From: an uncultured Synergistales bacterium
GTDB taxonomy: Bacteria > Synergistota > Synergistia > Synergistales > Aminobacteriaceae
Length of the DNA: 6,518 bases
NCBI GenBank assembly: GCA_905233515.1
Contig: CAJOEQ010000118.1
Coordinates: forward strand, 1-6,518
Direction of reading: 5' to 3'
Below are positions 1-6,518 of the stretch, piece by piece. A program made the position numbers and the translations under genes. The notes under the pieces are model-generated. The model had not been told where the DNA came from. It did not search any database and saw nothing but the letters and a program-made list of their open reading frames with translations. The stretch's first letter is position 1; every line of letters begins with the position of its first letter.

Positions 1-3000
1 TTCTAGATATTTACTCCATGCCCATACTTCAACATAATTTCTAAAATAGCGGCTATCCATGGCCGGAAATTTATAGCCTGATCGTCTTAAAATCTCGGCT
101 AATAAATCAGGATTTGTATTTTTCAAATCAGCCAGAGCATAAGCTGCTTTAGTTGCATAATTCAAATTCATAGCCTCATCAAAGACATTATTAGCTTGCT
201 GATGAATGTTAATATTTTCGTTTTGCTCATTTCCAGCCTCGTTAATTTGATTTTCAGTTTGGGAGCTGTTATCTTGTAAGACTTGCTCATTATTAGAGAT
301 TTCGGCATTGTCAGTTAAAGGTGTCATACTAGCTAAATCCTGCTCAGAAATATATCTAGCATTATTTAATTTATAAAAACCGCCATCTTCATTGTAGACG
401 ACATCAAGCGCGGCATTATTTCCGTCCTGAAGTTTTTTAACGAGCAATAAATTATTATTATCCCCCTGATAAAAATTATTGAAATCATCAGCACCATTTA
501 TAACAAGGTCATAGAAAATATCTATATTTTGCGGCTGAATAAAACTTTCAATCTGACTGCCTGCGACAATAACGCCGTTTTGAATAATATTATTTCCGTT
601 GACATTGCCGAGAATGGGCGAGTCAGTATTAGGATTGATATATAAATTTGATTGTTGTTCCTGCTGATTTTCTGTTATCTCATTGTTTGAGTTATCATCA
701 GTGTTAATAATTTCTTGCTGTTCTGGATTATGACTCTCACTAGATTTGCTGTTTTCTAGAGGTTGATTATTTTTTAACGCATGCCAACGCGCGCCGTATT
801 TTTGCATCCATTCATCGCCTGGCATTTTCTCAAGAAGGGACGATAAATAAGAAATTTGCTGCTGCCGTGACATAGTGCTGAGTTTCTGCTCAATTTCTGC
901 TTCTGATTCAATTTCTGTATTTTCGTCTTCTGTATAGTCGTTGTTTTCGTTGTCAATTTCGATATCGCTTGTTTCAAGATCAGTATAGCGGGCTAAAACA
1001 TTTTTATCAGGGAGTATGAATTCATCGGCCATGCCGTCTTCATTGAAGTTAACAGGGACGAGTAATTTTTTAACTTCCAGCTCATGCATAAAATCATAAT
1101 ATTCATCTTCGTTTTCTTCATCATCCATGTTGATATACGGGAAAATTTCCTCATAGAAGACATCCCCGGGCATAGTTTTAGCATTTGGATTTTCGTCCAT
1201 ATAGTTTTTAATTTGATTTGCGACTTCTAAGACATTTGCGATTTTATTATCTAGCTGGTCTAAATTAAAATCTAGATCGTCTTGTAATTCCTGAATAGCC
1301 TGTAAAAAAGCACCTCTATTATTCTTGAGTGCTTTTACTTGTTTTCTTATTTCTTTTTGCTCCTGAGTTATGGCTTGAAGTTTTCTAAGAGTCTCGCTGT
1401 CATAATTAGAGCCTTGTTTAATTTCGTCGAACATTTGAGCCGTATTGAGCTGTAAATTATCGGGTAAATCTTGAGTCTCATTTAACGGTATCTCTTCTCG
1501 TTCGTCTTCTGCCATTTCACTTCTGTAAGCTACATTGCGGGCATCTGCCTCCCAGTTAGCTCGCCAGTACAAATATTCGATCTGATCCCCTTTATAATTT
1601 CCTGATCTGACAGCGTCATCAAAGATAAAGCCGTTAGCACCGTTAATAAGCCCTTCCCGCTGTTGAATAGAGTGCCTTATTTCGTGGCCTAGAATTTGAG
1701 GATAAGCGGCGATATATTCAGGATTAATTTTTAAAATTCCGTTTAAGTCATAAGCAATGATTTCATTATCAAGAACGACGGGCAAATTTTTTAAATCAGG
1801 ATAAGCCTGATACATTTCTGGATTATCGAGAATATCGCCGAGAGTAATATTATCATGACCGAATAAATTTATTAAATTGTCTTTGTATTGCTGTTCAGAA
1901 ATAATATTGTGAGAGTAGTCATAGAATAATTTTAGAGCTTCCAAGAAATTATTAGTCATAGTGCCGTCCTGAATTTCGTAGCTCCAGCCTAAACTCGTCA
2001 AATTCCAGCCAGTAGTAACTTTAATTTCAGTATTATCATAGCCTTGATCGAGCATTTTTTTAGCGATTTCAAGATTAGCGATACGTTCGCCGTCATCAAT
2101 CGCGTCAAGATTTTTAGCTCCCTGTTCATTGATTAACTGATTATAGCTTTCTCTTTCTTGATTTGAGCGGTTATTTAGCTGATTATGAAATTCGAGATTG
2201 ACAGAAACGCCATTATTAGCGAGGTTAGCTGCCTGATTAAATAATTGACTTCTGGATACCTGAACGGAGTCATCCATACCGGGTAAAATATTTTGATTTT
2301 GATAACCGCGCTGCATAGCGAGTCTAGCATAATTAATTAATCCGGTTGCAATTTTCTTGTAGCTCCTTTTATTCTTGTCAAAGAAATTCAATAACTCTCT
2401 AGTCATGATAGACTCTTCGTCATCGTTGAACATGGGAATTTGAGCGAGATAGTCAGCTAGTGAAAGCCCTTCTTCTTTGAGTTGTGCAAGAGTTTTTACA
2501 GCGTTGTTAATATCATTACGAATAGATAAATGCTCTAGATACTGCGAGTTTTCGAAAATAGCGAGAGTCGGAGCTGCACTCACAAGAGCGGTGCTGATAT
2601 TCTTAATCTCATCATCTGTAAATTCGCTAAGTCTATTAAGAATGCCGGAGTCATTATAAGCAAGCGCGGCGAGTGCATTTCTAGCGCGTTCAATTCCCGC
2701 CCGTGAGATATTGCCGTCTTTCTGGAAGAAATTGCCGCGTTCATTTTGAGGAATAACTCCGGCAAAGTACCGCAAGAACTCATTATTATTTTCTAGAGTT
2801 TTATTTGGATCGTACAATCTAAGAATATCAAACGTTAAATTTTTAGCGTCCAACAAAGCAATTTCACTAGCAGACATCTGGGCAATGCTAGACTCATTAG
2901 CTTCTCTTGAGAATTTAGCGCGGTCAATATCAGTTAATCTTTCCCGTACTAGCACGGGATTATTCATTTTGGAAATTTCATCAGGATTGAGGCCGAAATA

Positions 3001-5532
3001 TTGAGCGTTATTCATGAGCCAGTTTCTATAATTTTGAGCAGTCCCGTTTTTATAAGCCTGTCTAATAGCGAGCGTGCGGCCATTGCCAGACTCGACCATT
3101 AAATCACTTCCGATAATAGGCGCACCATCAGAGGCTAGTCTACTTTCTCCGAGTAATTCAGGATCTAAATTTGTGCTAATTCTTGCGATCTGCTCAAGAC
3201 TTGAGTCGCTTTCTCTATTTCTAGGCTGTAATTCCTGCGAGTAATCGGGATTAATTCCGCCGTTTTCAAGATTAGACGTAATGAGGGAGTCAGCCTCCAC
3301 GACTCTATAACGTGCCTGAATTTCCGAACCTTGAATCGTTCTGACTCTGGCTGTATTACTTCCTTGTTTATTTGCTGGAGTAACAGGAGCGGGAGTCGCC
3401 GTCTCGTTATTTTCTTGTGATTGATTATTCGGTTGAGCGATAAGATTCATAGCTTGCTGAACATTAACGCCGTAACGTTTATTAAGAGTATCAGCAAAAG
3501 CCCCGGCAACGTCAACGAGTCCCCTTGCTTCATTTGGATTTCTCCCAGAATTCACAAGTTCATTATAAAGTCTTTCTTTTTCTGCTTTAATTTCGGGGTT
3601 ATTATTAGCGGTGTCAACAAAATTTTTAAACTTGTTAGCTAATTCTTCAGCAGCAGTAACGCCTTTAACTCCGACTCTAATAACGTCCTGAAGACCTGCG
3701 GCCAAATCTGGATAATCAGCGGCGAATTTGTCCCACGTTGATTTTCTGATAGCGACCTCGTTAATTTCTTGCTGTTCCTGTTGAGATTCAGACTCGTTAT
3801 TTTCTTGATTGTCTTGCTGATCTGATTCTGATTCTTGATTTTCATTTTCGACGGGGGCGGGCTGATTGATAATATTTCCGTTTTCGTCTTCTAAAATTTC
3901 GTCTTGAATGTCTAATTTTTCGCGAGTAGTCTCGTCAAGTCTATTTTCAGGAATAAAGATAATCGGGTCTTCACGTACAATGTCATCGGGTTTAATTTCT
4001 CCATTTTGAATCTGTTGACTCATGTCCTGAATTTCTCTGATAGAGTCTACAACGGGTTGAATGACATCTTGAAATTCTTGCGCGCGTTGATTTTCTTTAT
4101 TAGTATTATGCCAGTTAATAGCGCGATTAAGAGCTGCCCTGCCTCCGCCTCCGACAAGAGAATAAATAATACTGTCAAAGAATCCCATTTTAGCGGCATC
4201 CCAGAGTCTATTATTATCAAGCTTATCACCGACTTGAAAGTATTCTTCTAAACCTTCAGGGATAGAATTAATTGCACCTGGAATAAGAGTCGTTAAAGCT
4301 CCTCTGCCTAAACTTTTTAAAATTCCCTGACCAGATATAGCGCGGCTTGCGAGTTTAGACCAGTTACTAAAATTGCCGAATACAAGCCAGTCAGCAAGAT
4401 AATTAGTTGTTGGGAGCAGCATTAAATTTCTATTTCTTACATCACGAGCGATATTATAAGCCTGTTCGGGATTTGTCCCGCGTTTGAGCGCCTCCATAAA
4501 AGCCTCGCCCGCCTCACGTTGAGACTCGTCAAAAGTGTTAAGAGTTGACGCAATAAGGCCGCTCGGCCAACCTCCAACAGTCCAGCCTACGAGACTTCTT
4601 AAAGACGACATAACAGTAAAGCCTGAATTTTCGATAGCAGAAATCAGAGTCGCTCCTATAACGCTATCAGGCGGTCTCATATGAACAAACATTTTTTTAG
4701 AGAGATCGCCCCAAAACTTAGAAGTCCCTGCCTTGACATTAGCACCGCCTTCAAGTGATTTTCGCCCCATAGCGATTAATTCGTCATCTGTCGGCATTTG
4801 CCCGTATAAATCACCTGCAACACCTGAATCTAACCAAGCTCGCAAGCCCTCTTCTTTGAGTTGCTGCTCATTAAAATTATTAGTGTCTCTAATGTATTCA
4901 TAGCTTTGCATTGCGTCAGCTTCGGAGCTAGATCTCCAATAATTAGATAATGCATTAGACAGAGCCCCGATGACATACCCTAAAAAGCTGCGTCTTTCAC
5001 CTGCTAATTTTTCAGCTTCCGGCAATAATTCCGGATGAGTTAATAAAATACTGGGAGCAATTCCCGAATATTCGGACGTATTGAGAATATCACGGACTTT
5101 ATTTTCTGACATGTCATATTTCATAATTTGGACGTAAGAATTATCATTTTGCCGTTTCATTTCCTGCATAAGCTGAGTAATGCTATTTTCGTCGCGGCCT
5201 AACATTTTATTAATTTCCTGCGGTGTATATTGAGTAAGGGCTAATTCAGTGCGTTGACCTAAATATCTGCGTATTTGTTCTCTAGTCCAGCCGTTAGAAA
5301 TAGCCTGATCGATTTGAGAAGACAGTGCGGGATATTCAAGTTTAAGAGTATCAGGCGGAGTAGGCGGCGTATACGGTTGAGGATTAACATAGGGCTCTCT
5401 TTCTTTCTGAGTAGTAGGAACGCTGCCGGCCATAATTCCTTGTCTAGGCATATTAGAAAAATCGGGAATTATAAAATTTGGCCTTGTTTGTTCTTGATTT
5501 TCTTGATTATTATTATCTGGATATAAACTCAA
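1..5532 (-). CDS. Giant phage polyvalent protein (DdrB-like ParB + LPD23-like domains), C-terminus beyond window
   Basis: This is one open frame of 1844 codons with no stop, partial at the left edge. The TTG start at 5530-5532 is chosen because AAGGAGT lies 8 bases upstream. Rough residue map: 1-70 Pro/Asn-rich and probably disordered; 80-112 a small helical unit (GWTREQIRRYLG); 289-334 a hydrophobic Gly/Trp-rich stretch; 426-433 EGLEEYFQ; 555-590 an acidic Gln/Glu/Asn/Ser linker; 742-895 a DdrB-like ParB domain with SGNGRT; 895-1080 a helical companion region; 1165-1340 an LPD23-like domain with HEIRH at 1283-1287; 1380-1446 a coiled coil; 1520-1548, 1588-1630 and 1741-1783 acidic linkers; 1638-1738 an unassigned globular region. 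Known of the family: polyvalent proteins of phages and conjugative elements string such domains together and are thought to enter the recipient cell with the DNA; P1 DdrB belongs to the capsid-packaged Dar antirestriction set. Inferred: a virion-delivered multifunctional effector. Family assignment is firm; exact function is not. All 20 Trp codons are TGG. Confidence 0.9.
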   Translation of the reverse strand, partial: MSLYPDNNNQENQEQTRPNFIIPDFSNMPRQGIMAGSVPTTQKEREPYVNPQPYTPPTPPDTLKLEYPALSSQIDQAISNGWTREQIRRYLGQRTELALTQYTPQEINKMLGRDENSITQLMQEMKRQNDNSYVQIMKYDMSENKVRDILNTSEYSGIAPSILLTHPELLPEAEKLAGERRSFLGYVIGALSNALSNYWRSSSEADAMQSYEYIRDTNNFNEQQLKEEGLRAWLDSGVAGDLYGQMPTDDELIAMGRKSLEGGANVKAGTSKFWGDLSKKMFVHMRPPDSVIGATLISAIENSGFTVMSSLRSLVGWTVGGWPSGLIASTLNTFDESQREAGEAFMEALKRGTNPEQAYNIARDVRNRNLMLLPTTNYLADWLVFGNFSNWSKLASRAISGQGILKSLGRGALTTLIPGAINSIPEGLEEYFQVGDKLDNNRLWDAAKMGFFDSIIYSLVGGGGRAALNRAINWHNTNKENQRAQEFQDVIQPVVDSIREIQDMSQQIQNGEIKPDDIVREDPIIFIPENRLDETTREKLDIQDEILEDENGNIINQPAPVENENQESESDQQDNQENNESESQQEQQEINEVAIRKSTWDKFAADYPDLAAGLQDVIRVGVKGVTAAEELANKFKNFVDTANNNPEIKAEKERLYNELVNSGRNPNEARGLVDVAGAFADTLNKRYGVNVQQAMNLIAQPNNQSQENNETATPAPVTPANKQGSNTARVRTIQGSEIQARYRVVEADSLITSNLENGGINPDYSQELQPRNRESDSSLEQIARISTNLDPELLGESRLASDGAPIIGSDLMVESGNGRTLAIRQAYKNGTAQNYRNWLMNNAQYFGLNPDEISKMNNPVLVRERLTDIDRAKFSREANESSIAQMSASEIALLDAKNLTFDILRLYDPNKTLENNNEFLRYFAGVIPQNERGNFFQKDGNISRAGIERARNALAALAYNDSGILNRLSEFTDDEIKNISTALVSAAPTLAIFENSQYLEHLSIRNDINNAVKTLAQLKEEGLSLADYLAQIPMFNDDEESIMTRELLNFFDKNKRSYKKIATGLINYARLAMQRGYQNQNILPGMDDSVQVSRSQLFNQAANLANNGVSVNLEFHNQLNNRSNQERESYNQLINEQGAKNLDAIDDGERIANLEIAKKMLDQGYDNTEIKVTTGWNLTSLGWSYEIQDGTMTNNFLEALKLFYDYSHNIISEQQYKDNLINLFGHDNITLGDILDNPEMYQAYPDLKNLPVVLDNEIIAYDLNGILKINPEYIAAYPQILGHEIRHSIQQREGLINGANGFIFDDAVRSGNYKGDQIEYLYWRANWEADARNVAYRSEMAEDEREEIPLNETQDLPDNLQLNTAQMFDEIKQGSNYDSETLRKLQAITQEQKEIRKQVKALKNNRGAFLQAIQELQDDLDFNLDQLDNKIANVLEVANQIKNYMDENPNAKTMPGDVFYEEIFPYINMDDEENEDEYYDFMHELEVKKLLVPVNFNEDGMADEFILPDKNVLARYTDLETSDIEIDNENNDYTEDENTEIESEAEIEQKLSTMSRQQQISYLSSLLEKMPGDEWMQKYGARWHALKNNQPLENSKSSESHNPEQQEIINTDDNSNNEITENQQEQQSNLYINPNTDSPILGNVNGNNIIQNGVIVAGSQIESFIQPQNIDIFYDLVINGADDFNNFYQGDNNNLLLVKKLQDGNNAALDVVYNEDGGFYKLNNARYISEQDLASMTPLTDNAEISNNEQVLQDNSSQTENQINEAGNEQNENINIHQQANNVFDEAMNLNYATKAAYALADLKNTNPDLLAEILRRSGYKFPAMDSRYFRNYVEVWAWSKYLE
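1195..1395 (-). other. Predicted coiled-coil segment of the giant protein
   Basis: Residues about 1380-1446 are rich in Leu, Ile, Glu, Gln and Lys with heptad-like spacing (ETLRKLQAITQEQKEIRKQ, then LQAIQELQDDLDFNLDQLD, then IANVLEVANQIKNYM). There is no proline until the NPN that ends the run. It sits between the HEIRH domain and acidic linkers, so it may serve as an oligomerisation element or a rigid spacer. The call rests on composition and pattern only. Confidence 0.6.
1513..2040 (-). other. LPD23-like domain with HExxH zincin-type motif
   Basis: Residues about 1165-1340 begin with TGWNLTSLGWSYEI and continue with LGDILDNPEMYQAYPDLKNLPV, then HEIRHSIQQREGL (HEIRH at 1283-1287) and WEADARNVAYR (Glu at 1328). 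From memory, this order (TGW, WxxEI, a DILDxPExxxAYP segment, HEIxHxIQxxEG, ExxARNVxxR) matches large polyvalent protein-associated domain 23; the exact number needs a profile search. HExxH with a downstream Glu is the layout of a gluzincin-like metallopeptidase: two zinc-binding His, a catalytic Glu, and E1328 as a candidate third ligand. All are present, so the site looks usable. The target is unknown. It might mature the giant protein itself or cut a host protein; neither is shown by the sequence. Confidence 0.75.
2848..3309 (-). other. DdrB-like ParB superfamily domain within the giant protein
   Basis: Residues about 742-895 follow the familiar order of this family: YRVVEAD, then NPDYSQELQPRNR, then a helix with LEQIARISTNLDPELLG, then GAPIIGSD, then ESGNGRTLAIRQAY around residues 814-827, then NPVLVRERL and an acidic/Asn segment (SREANESSIAQMS). 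The GNGRT turn followed by a helix occupies the place of the GERR-type box in ParB/Srx-fold proteins, a phosphate/nucleotide-contacting site. The key Gly, Asn and Arg are all present, so the domain looks intact. The following stretch to about residue 1080 (ISRAGIERARNALAALAY, ALVSAAPTLAIFENS) is the helical partner usually seen with it. Its biochemical activity in phages is not established. Confidence 0.88.
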
Positions 5533-5540
5533 AATAAAAT

Positions 5541-5547
5541 ACTCCTT
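5541..5547 (-). promoter_or_regulatory. Strong ribosome binding site for the giant protein, deciding a TTG start
   Basis: The minus strand reads AAAAAAGGAGT, then 8 bases (ATTTTATT), then TTG. The AAGGAG core at ideal spacing supports the TTG at 5530-5532 over any internal ATG, the first of which comes about 30 codons later with no comparable site. The site lies in the 23-base gap after the M23 frame's TAA, so the two genes are probably read from one transcript. A TTG start may lower the yield of this very large protein. Confidence 0.85.
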
Positions 5548-5555
5548 TTTTAGCG

Positions 5556-6125
5556 TTAAGGCCACTGGATATAGTGATCCGGTGGATTTGTCGGGAAAGA
5601 GAAAATATCTTGTGAAGATAATCTCTCGGGTACTTGCTGAACATCGGGCGATACAGGAGCAGGGGCGGGCGGGGGCGGCGGTGTAGTCGGAGGATTTAAA
5701 GCAGCCCCATAATTAGCGGGGTTATAAGTTTCTGGATCTACATAATGGCCGTTAATTTTTAGTTTGACATCGACATGAAAGCCGCTTTTTTTGCCTTCAT
5801 ACCATGCAGTAATTCTTTTACCTTCTGAAGTCATGCCGGTATTTCCTACTTTGCCTATTAGAGTCCCTGCTGGGATTTGCTGTCCTACAGCGACATTGAT
5901 AGAATTTTGCTTCATATGTCCGAGCGTTAATTGAATTCTGTCGCCATTTGGTAAATTCCCTTCAAGAGTTACATAATTTCCTGCACCTGTTGAAGGTGTT
6001 TTTGTGTGGACTTTTGTAACAGTCATAGCCGCGCCCATTTCAGGCAAATTAATATCAGTCCCTTCAGGAGCGGAAATATCTAGCCCATTATGAGTCCCGC
6101 CTCTGTATGATCTGGGAGAAGAGAA
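5556..6125 (-). CDS. M23 (LytM-like) zinc peptidase domain, part of the gene downstream of an in-frame TGA
   Basis: This is a 189-residue stretch ending at TAA (with a second in-frame TAA two codons later), and it is continuous in frame with 6129-6518. M23 enzymes cut peptide cross-links of peptidoglycan. Visible motifs: THNGLDISAPEGT (zinc ligands His at 6090-6092 and Asp at 6078-6080); a beta-rich region; LGHMKQNS (the usual catalytic His); VGQQIPAGTLIGKVGNTG; then an insertion of about 16 residues; then SGFHVDV followed by NGHYVDPETY. The usual HxH is HVD here, a variant resembling the HLD form I recall from phage-type M23 proteins. The C-terminal 50 residues are Pro-rich (a run of five Pro) and end QWP. 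A start at the TTG at 6045-6047 would give 163 residues but would lose the first two zinc ligands, so it is unlikely to make an active enzyme. As part of a phage virion protein the domain would open the wall during entry; a lysis role is the alternative. Confidence 0.82.
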   Translation of the reverse strand, partial: FSSPRSYRGGTHNGLDISAPEGTDINLPEMGAAMTVTKVHTKTPSTGAGNYVTLEGNLPNGDRIQLTLGHMKQNSINVAVGQQIPAGTLIGKVGNTGMTSEGKRITAWYEGKKSGFHVDVKLKINGHYVDPETYNPANYGAALNPPTTPPPPPAPAPVSPDVQQVPERLSSQDIFSFPTNPPDHYIQWP

Positions 6126-6128
6126 TCA
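6126..6128 (-). other. In-frame TGA inside the M23 gene (readthrough, recoding, nonsense mutation or error)
   Basis: The frame reads ATA CCA CGC GGC GGG TGA TTC TCT TCT. M23-like sequence continues in the same frame on both sides with no insertion or deletion. A single change from TGG would restore Trp, giving PRGGWFSSPRSY, which fits the family. The 11 codons between TGA and the first zinc-ligand His contain no ATG, GTG or TTG, so re-initiation cannot give a complete domain. Elsewhere in the window every Trp is TGG (20 in the giant protein, 3 in this gene). Confidence 0.85.
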
Positions 6129-6518
6129 CCCGCCGCGTGGTATAGTGCCGCCGCTGACCATTGAGAGGAAAATATTATTGCCGTTATTATTTGCGTTATT
6201 TGCCGGAGCCGGTGCCGGTCTAGGTTGCGGAGTAAGAGTTATATTACTTGGCTGAATATCTGGTAAAGTCGGGAACGGGTCAATGTTGCGATTTTCAAGC
6301 GTCATATCTTGAATTTCTGTGAGAGCTTCACCGAGAGCAGATTGCCCCCATAGATAACCGGTTAGTCTTTCGCCGCTGTTTGTGATTGCGTCAATTAATA
6401 CGCGTTTTTTGAGGTCTAAAATTTGCTGCCTGTAGTCTTTATCTCTTGGATTTTTAGTAAGAGCCTGAGTTAAAAAATTGTCTCTTATTCCCTGCGATAA
6501 TTTATCGGGTAAACCGGC
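6126..6518 (-). CDS. Upstream part of the same M23 gene, N-terminus beyond window, frame ends at TGA
   Basis: This is 130 codons open at the right edge and closed by TGA at 6126-6128. The visible part starts with an amphipathic helical region (KLSQGIRDNFLTQAL, then DYRQQILDLKKRVLIDAI, then GYLWGQSALGEALTEIQDM). A low-complexity linker rich in Pro, Ala and Asn follows (TLTPQPRPAPAPANNANNNG), and then IFLSMVSGGTIPRGG. The last segment looks like the strand that normally opens an M23 domain, which continues after the TGA as FSSPRSYRGGTHNGLD. The helical part is not recognised as a named family. A helical region joined by a flexible linker to a wall hydrolase is a common plan for phage tail-tip or ejection proteins, and that is the working inference. 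The gene's true start lies off the window, so total length is unknown. Confidence 0.72.
   Translation of the reverse strand, partial: AGLPDKLSQGIRDNFLTQALTKNPRDKDYRQQILDLKKRVLIDAITNSGERLTGYLWGQSALGEALTEIQDMTLENRNIDPFPTLPDIQPSNITLTPQPRPAPAPANNANNNGNNIFLSMVSGGTIPRGG

Noticed and set aside
700..3790. Near-identical stretches around 709-724 and 3763-3778 as a DNA repeat
   Set aside because: Both encode QEQQEI-type runs in acidic Gln-rich linkers. The match is short and explained by low-complexity coding, with no flanking similarity.
774..4229. Short minus-strand frames at 774, 993, 2580, 3639 and 4047
   Set aside because: Each overlaps the giant gene in another frame and reads as low-complexity or basic out-of-frame translation.
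2477..5526. Plus-strand open frames of 60-83 codons (at 2477, 3421, 4006 and 5275)
   Set aside because: They lie antisense within the giant gene, show no recognisable motifs, and have the composition of reverse-strand shadows.
5533..5555. Promoter or terminator in the gap between the two genes
   Set aside because: The gap is only 23 bases, is filled by the ribosome binding site and an A/T tract, and has no stem-loop or -10/-35 pair.
5556..6047. A separate 163-residue gene starting at TTG 6045-6047
   Set aside because: That start falls inside the M23 domain, after the His and Asp zinc ligands, and has no good ribosome binding site. Homology continues upstream in the same frame.
6126..6128. 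Genome-wide reassignment of TGA to Trp or Gly
   Set aside because: The giant frame has 1844 codons with 20 TGG Trp and abundant GGN Gly but no in-frame TGA. A settled reassigned code would show several. Use limited to a few late genes cannot be excluded.
6080..6128. Selenocysteine at the in-frame TGA
   Set aside because: No convincing SECIS-like hairpin is visible just after the TGA, the position is not a known catalytic Cys in M23 peptidases, and a Trp fits the family better.

Overview
The window is coded almost entirely on the minus strand and reads from right to left. It looks like part of a phage, prophage or related mobile element in an AT-rich bacterium. The evidence is a very long multidomain 'large polyvalent protein' with a DdrB-like ParB domain and an LPD23-like domain, preceded by a phage-style M23 peptidase gene. 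Nothing identifies the host species. The strong Shine-Dalgarno sequence fits a bacterial translation system, and AT-rich codons are common.

Right part (6518 to 5556): one reading frame enters from the right edge and carries an N-terminal helical region, a Pro/Ala/Asn-rich linker, an M23 (LytM-like) zinc peptidase domain and a proline-rich tail. It is broken once, by an in-frame TGA at 6126-6128, just before the first zinc-ligand motif (His-Asn-Gly-Leu-Asp). Homology continues on both sides in the same frame. No usual start codon lies between the TGA and the first zinc ligand, so an intact peptidase would need readthrough or a Trp-type decoding of this TGA. Otherwise it is a nonsense mutation or a sequence error.

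Centre and left (5532 to 1): after a 23-base gap with a strong ribosome binding site, a single open frame starts at TTG and runs for at least 1844 codons, off the left edge. In order it shows a disordered proline-rich N-terminus, a helical region with hydrophobic stretches, acidic Asn/Gln/Glu-rich linkers, a DdrB-like ParB domain with its companion helical region, an LPD23-like domain with an intact HEIRH zincin-type motif, a coiled coil, and further linkers and unassigned domains. The name DdrB comes from phage P1, where the Dar/Ddr proteins are packaged in the capsid and enter the host with the DNA.

The two genes are closely spaced and probably co-transcribed. My inference is a virion module: a wall-cleaving protein that helps entry, and a giant protein delivered with the DNA that acts against host defence or on early host functions. 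No tRNA, rRNA, CRISPR array, insertion sequence, terminator or convincing promoter is visible. The plus strand holds only short antisense frames.
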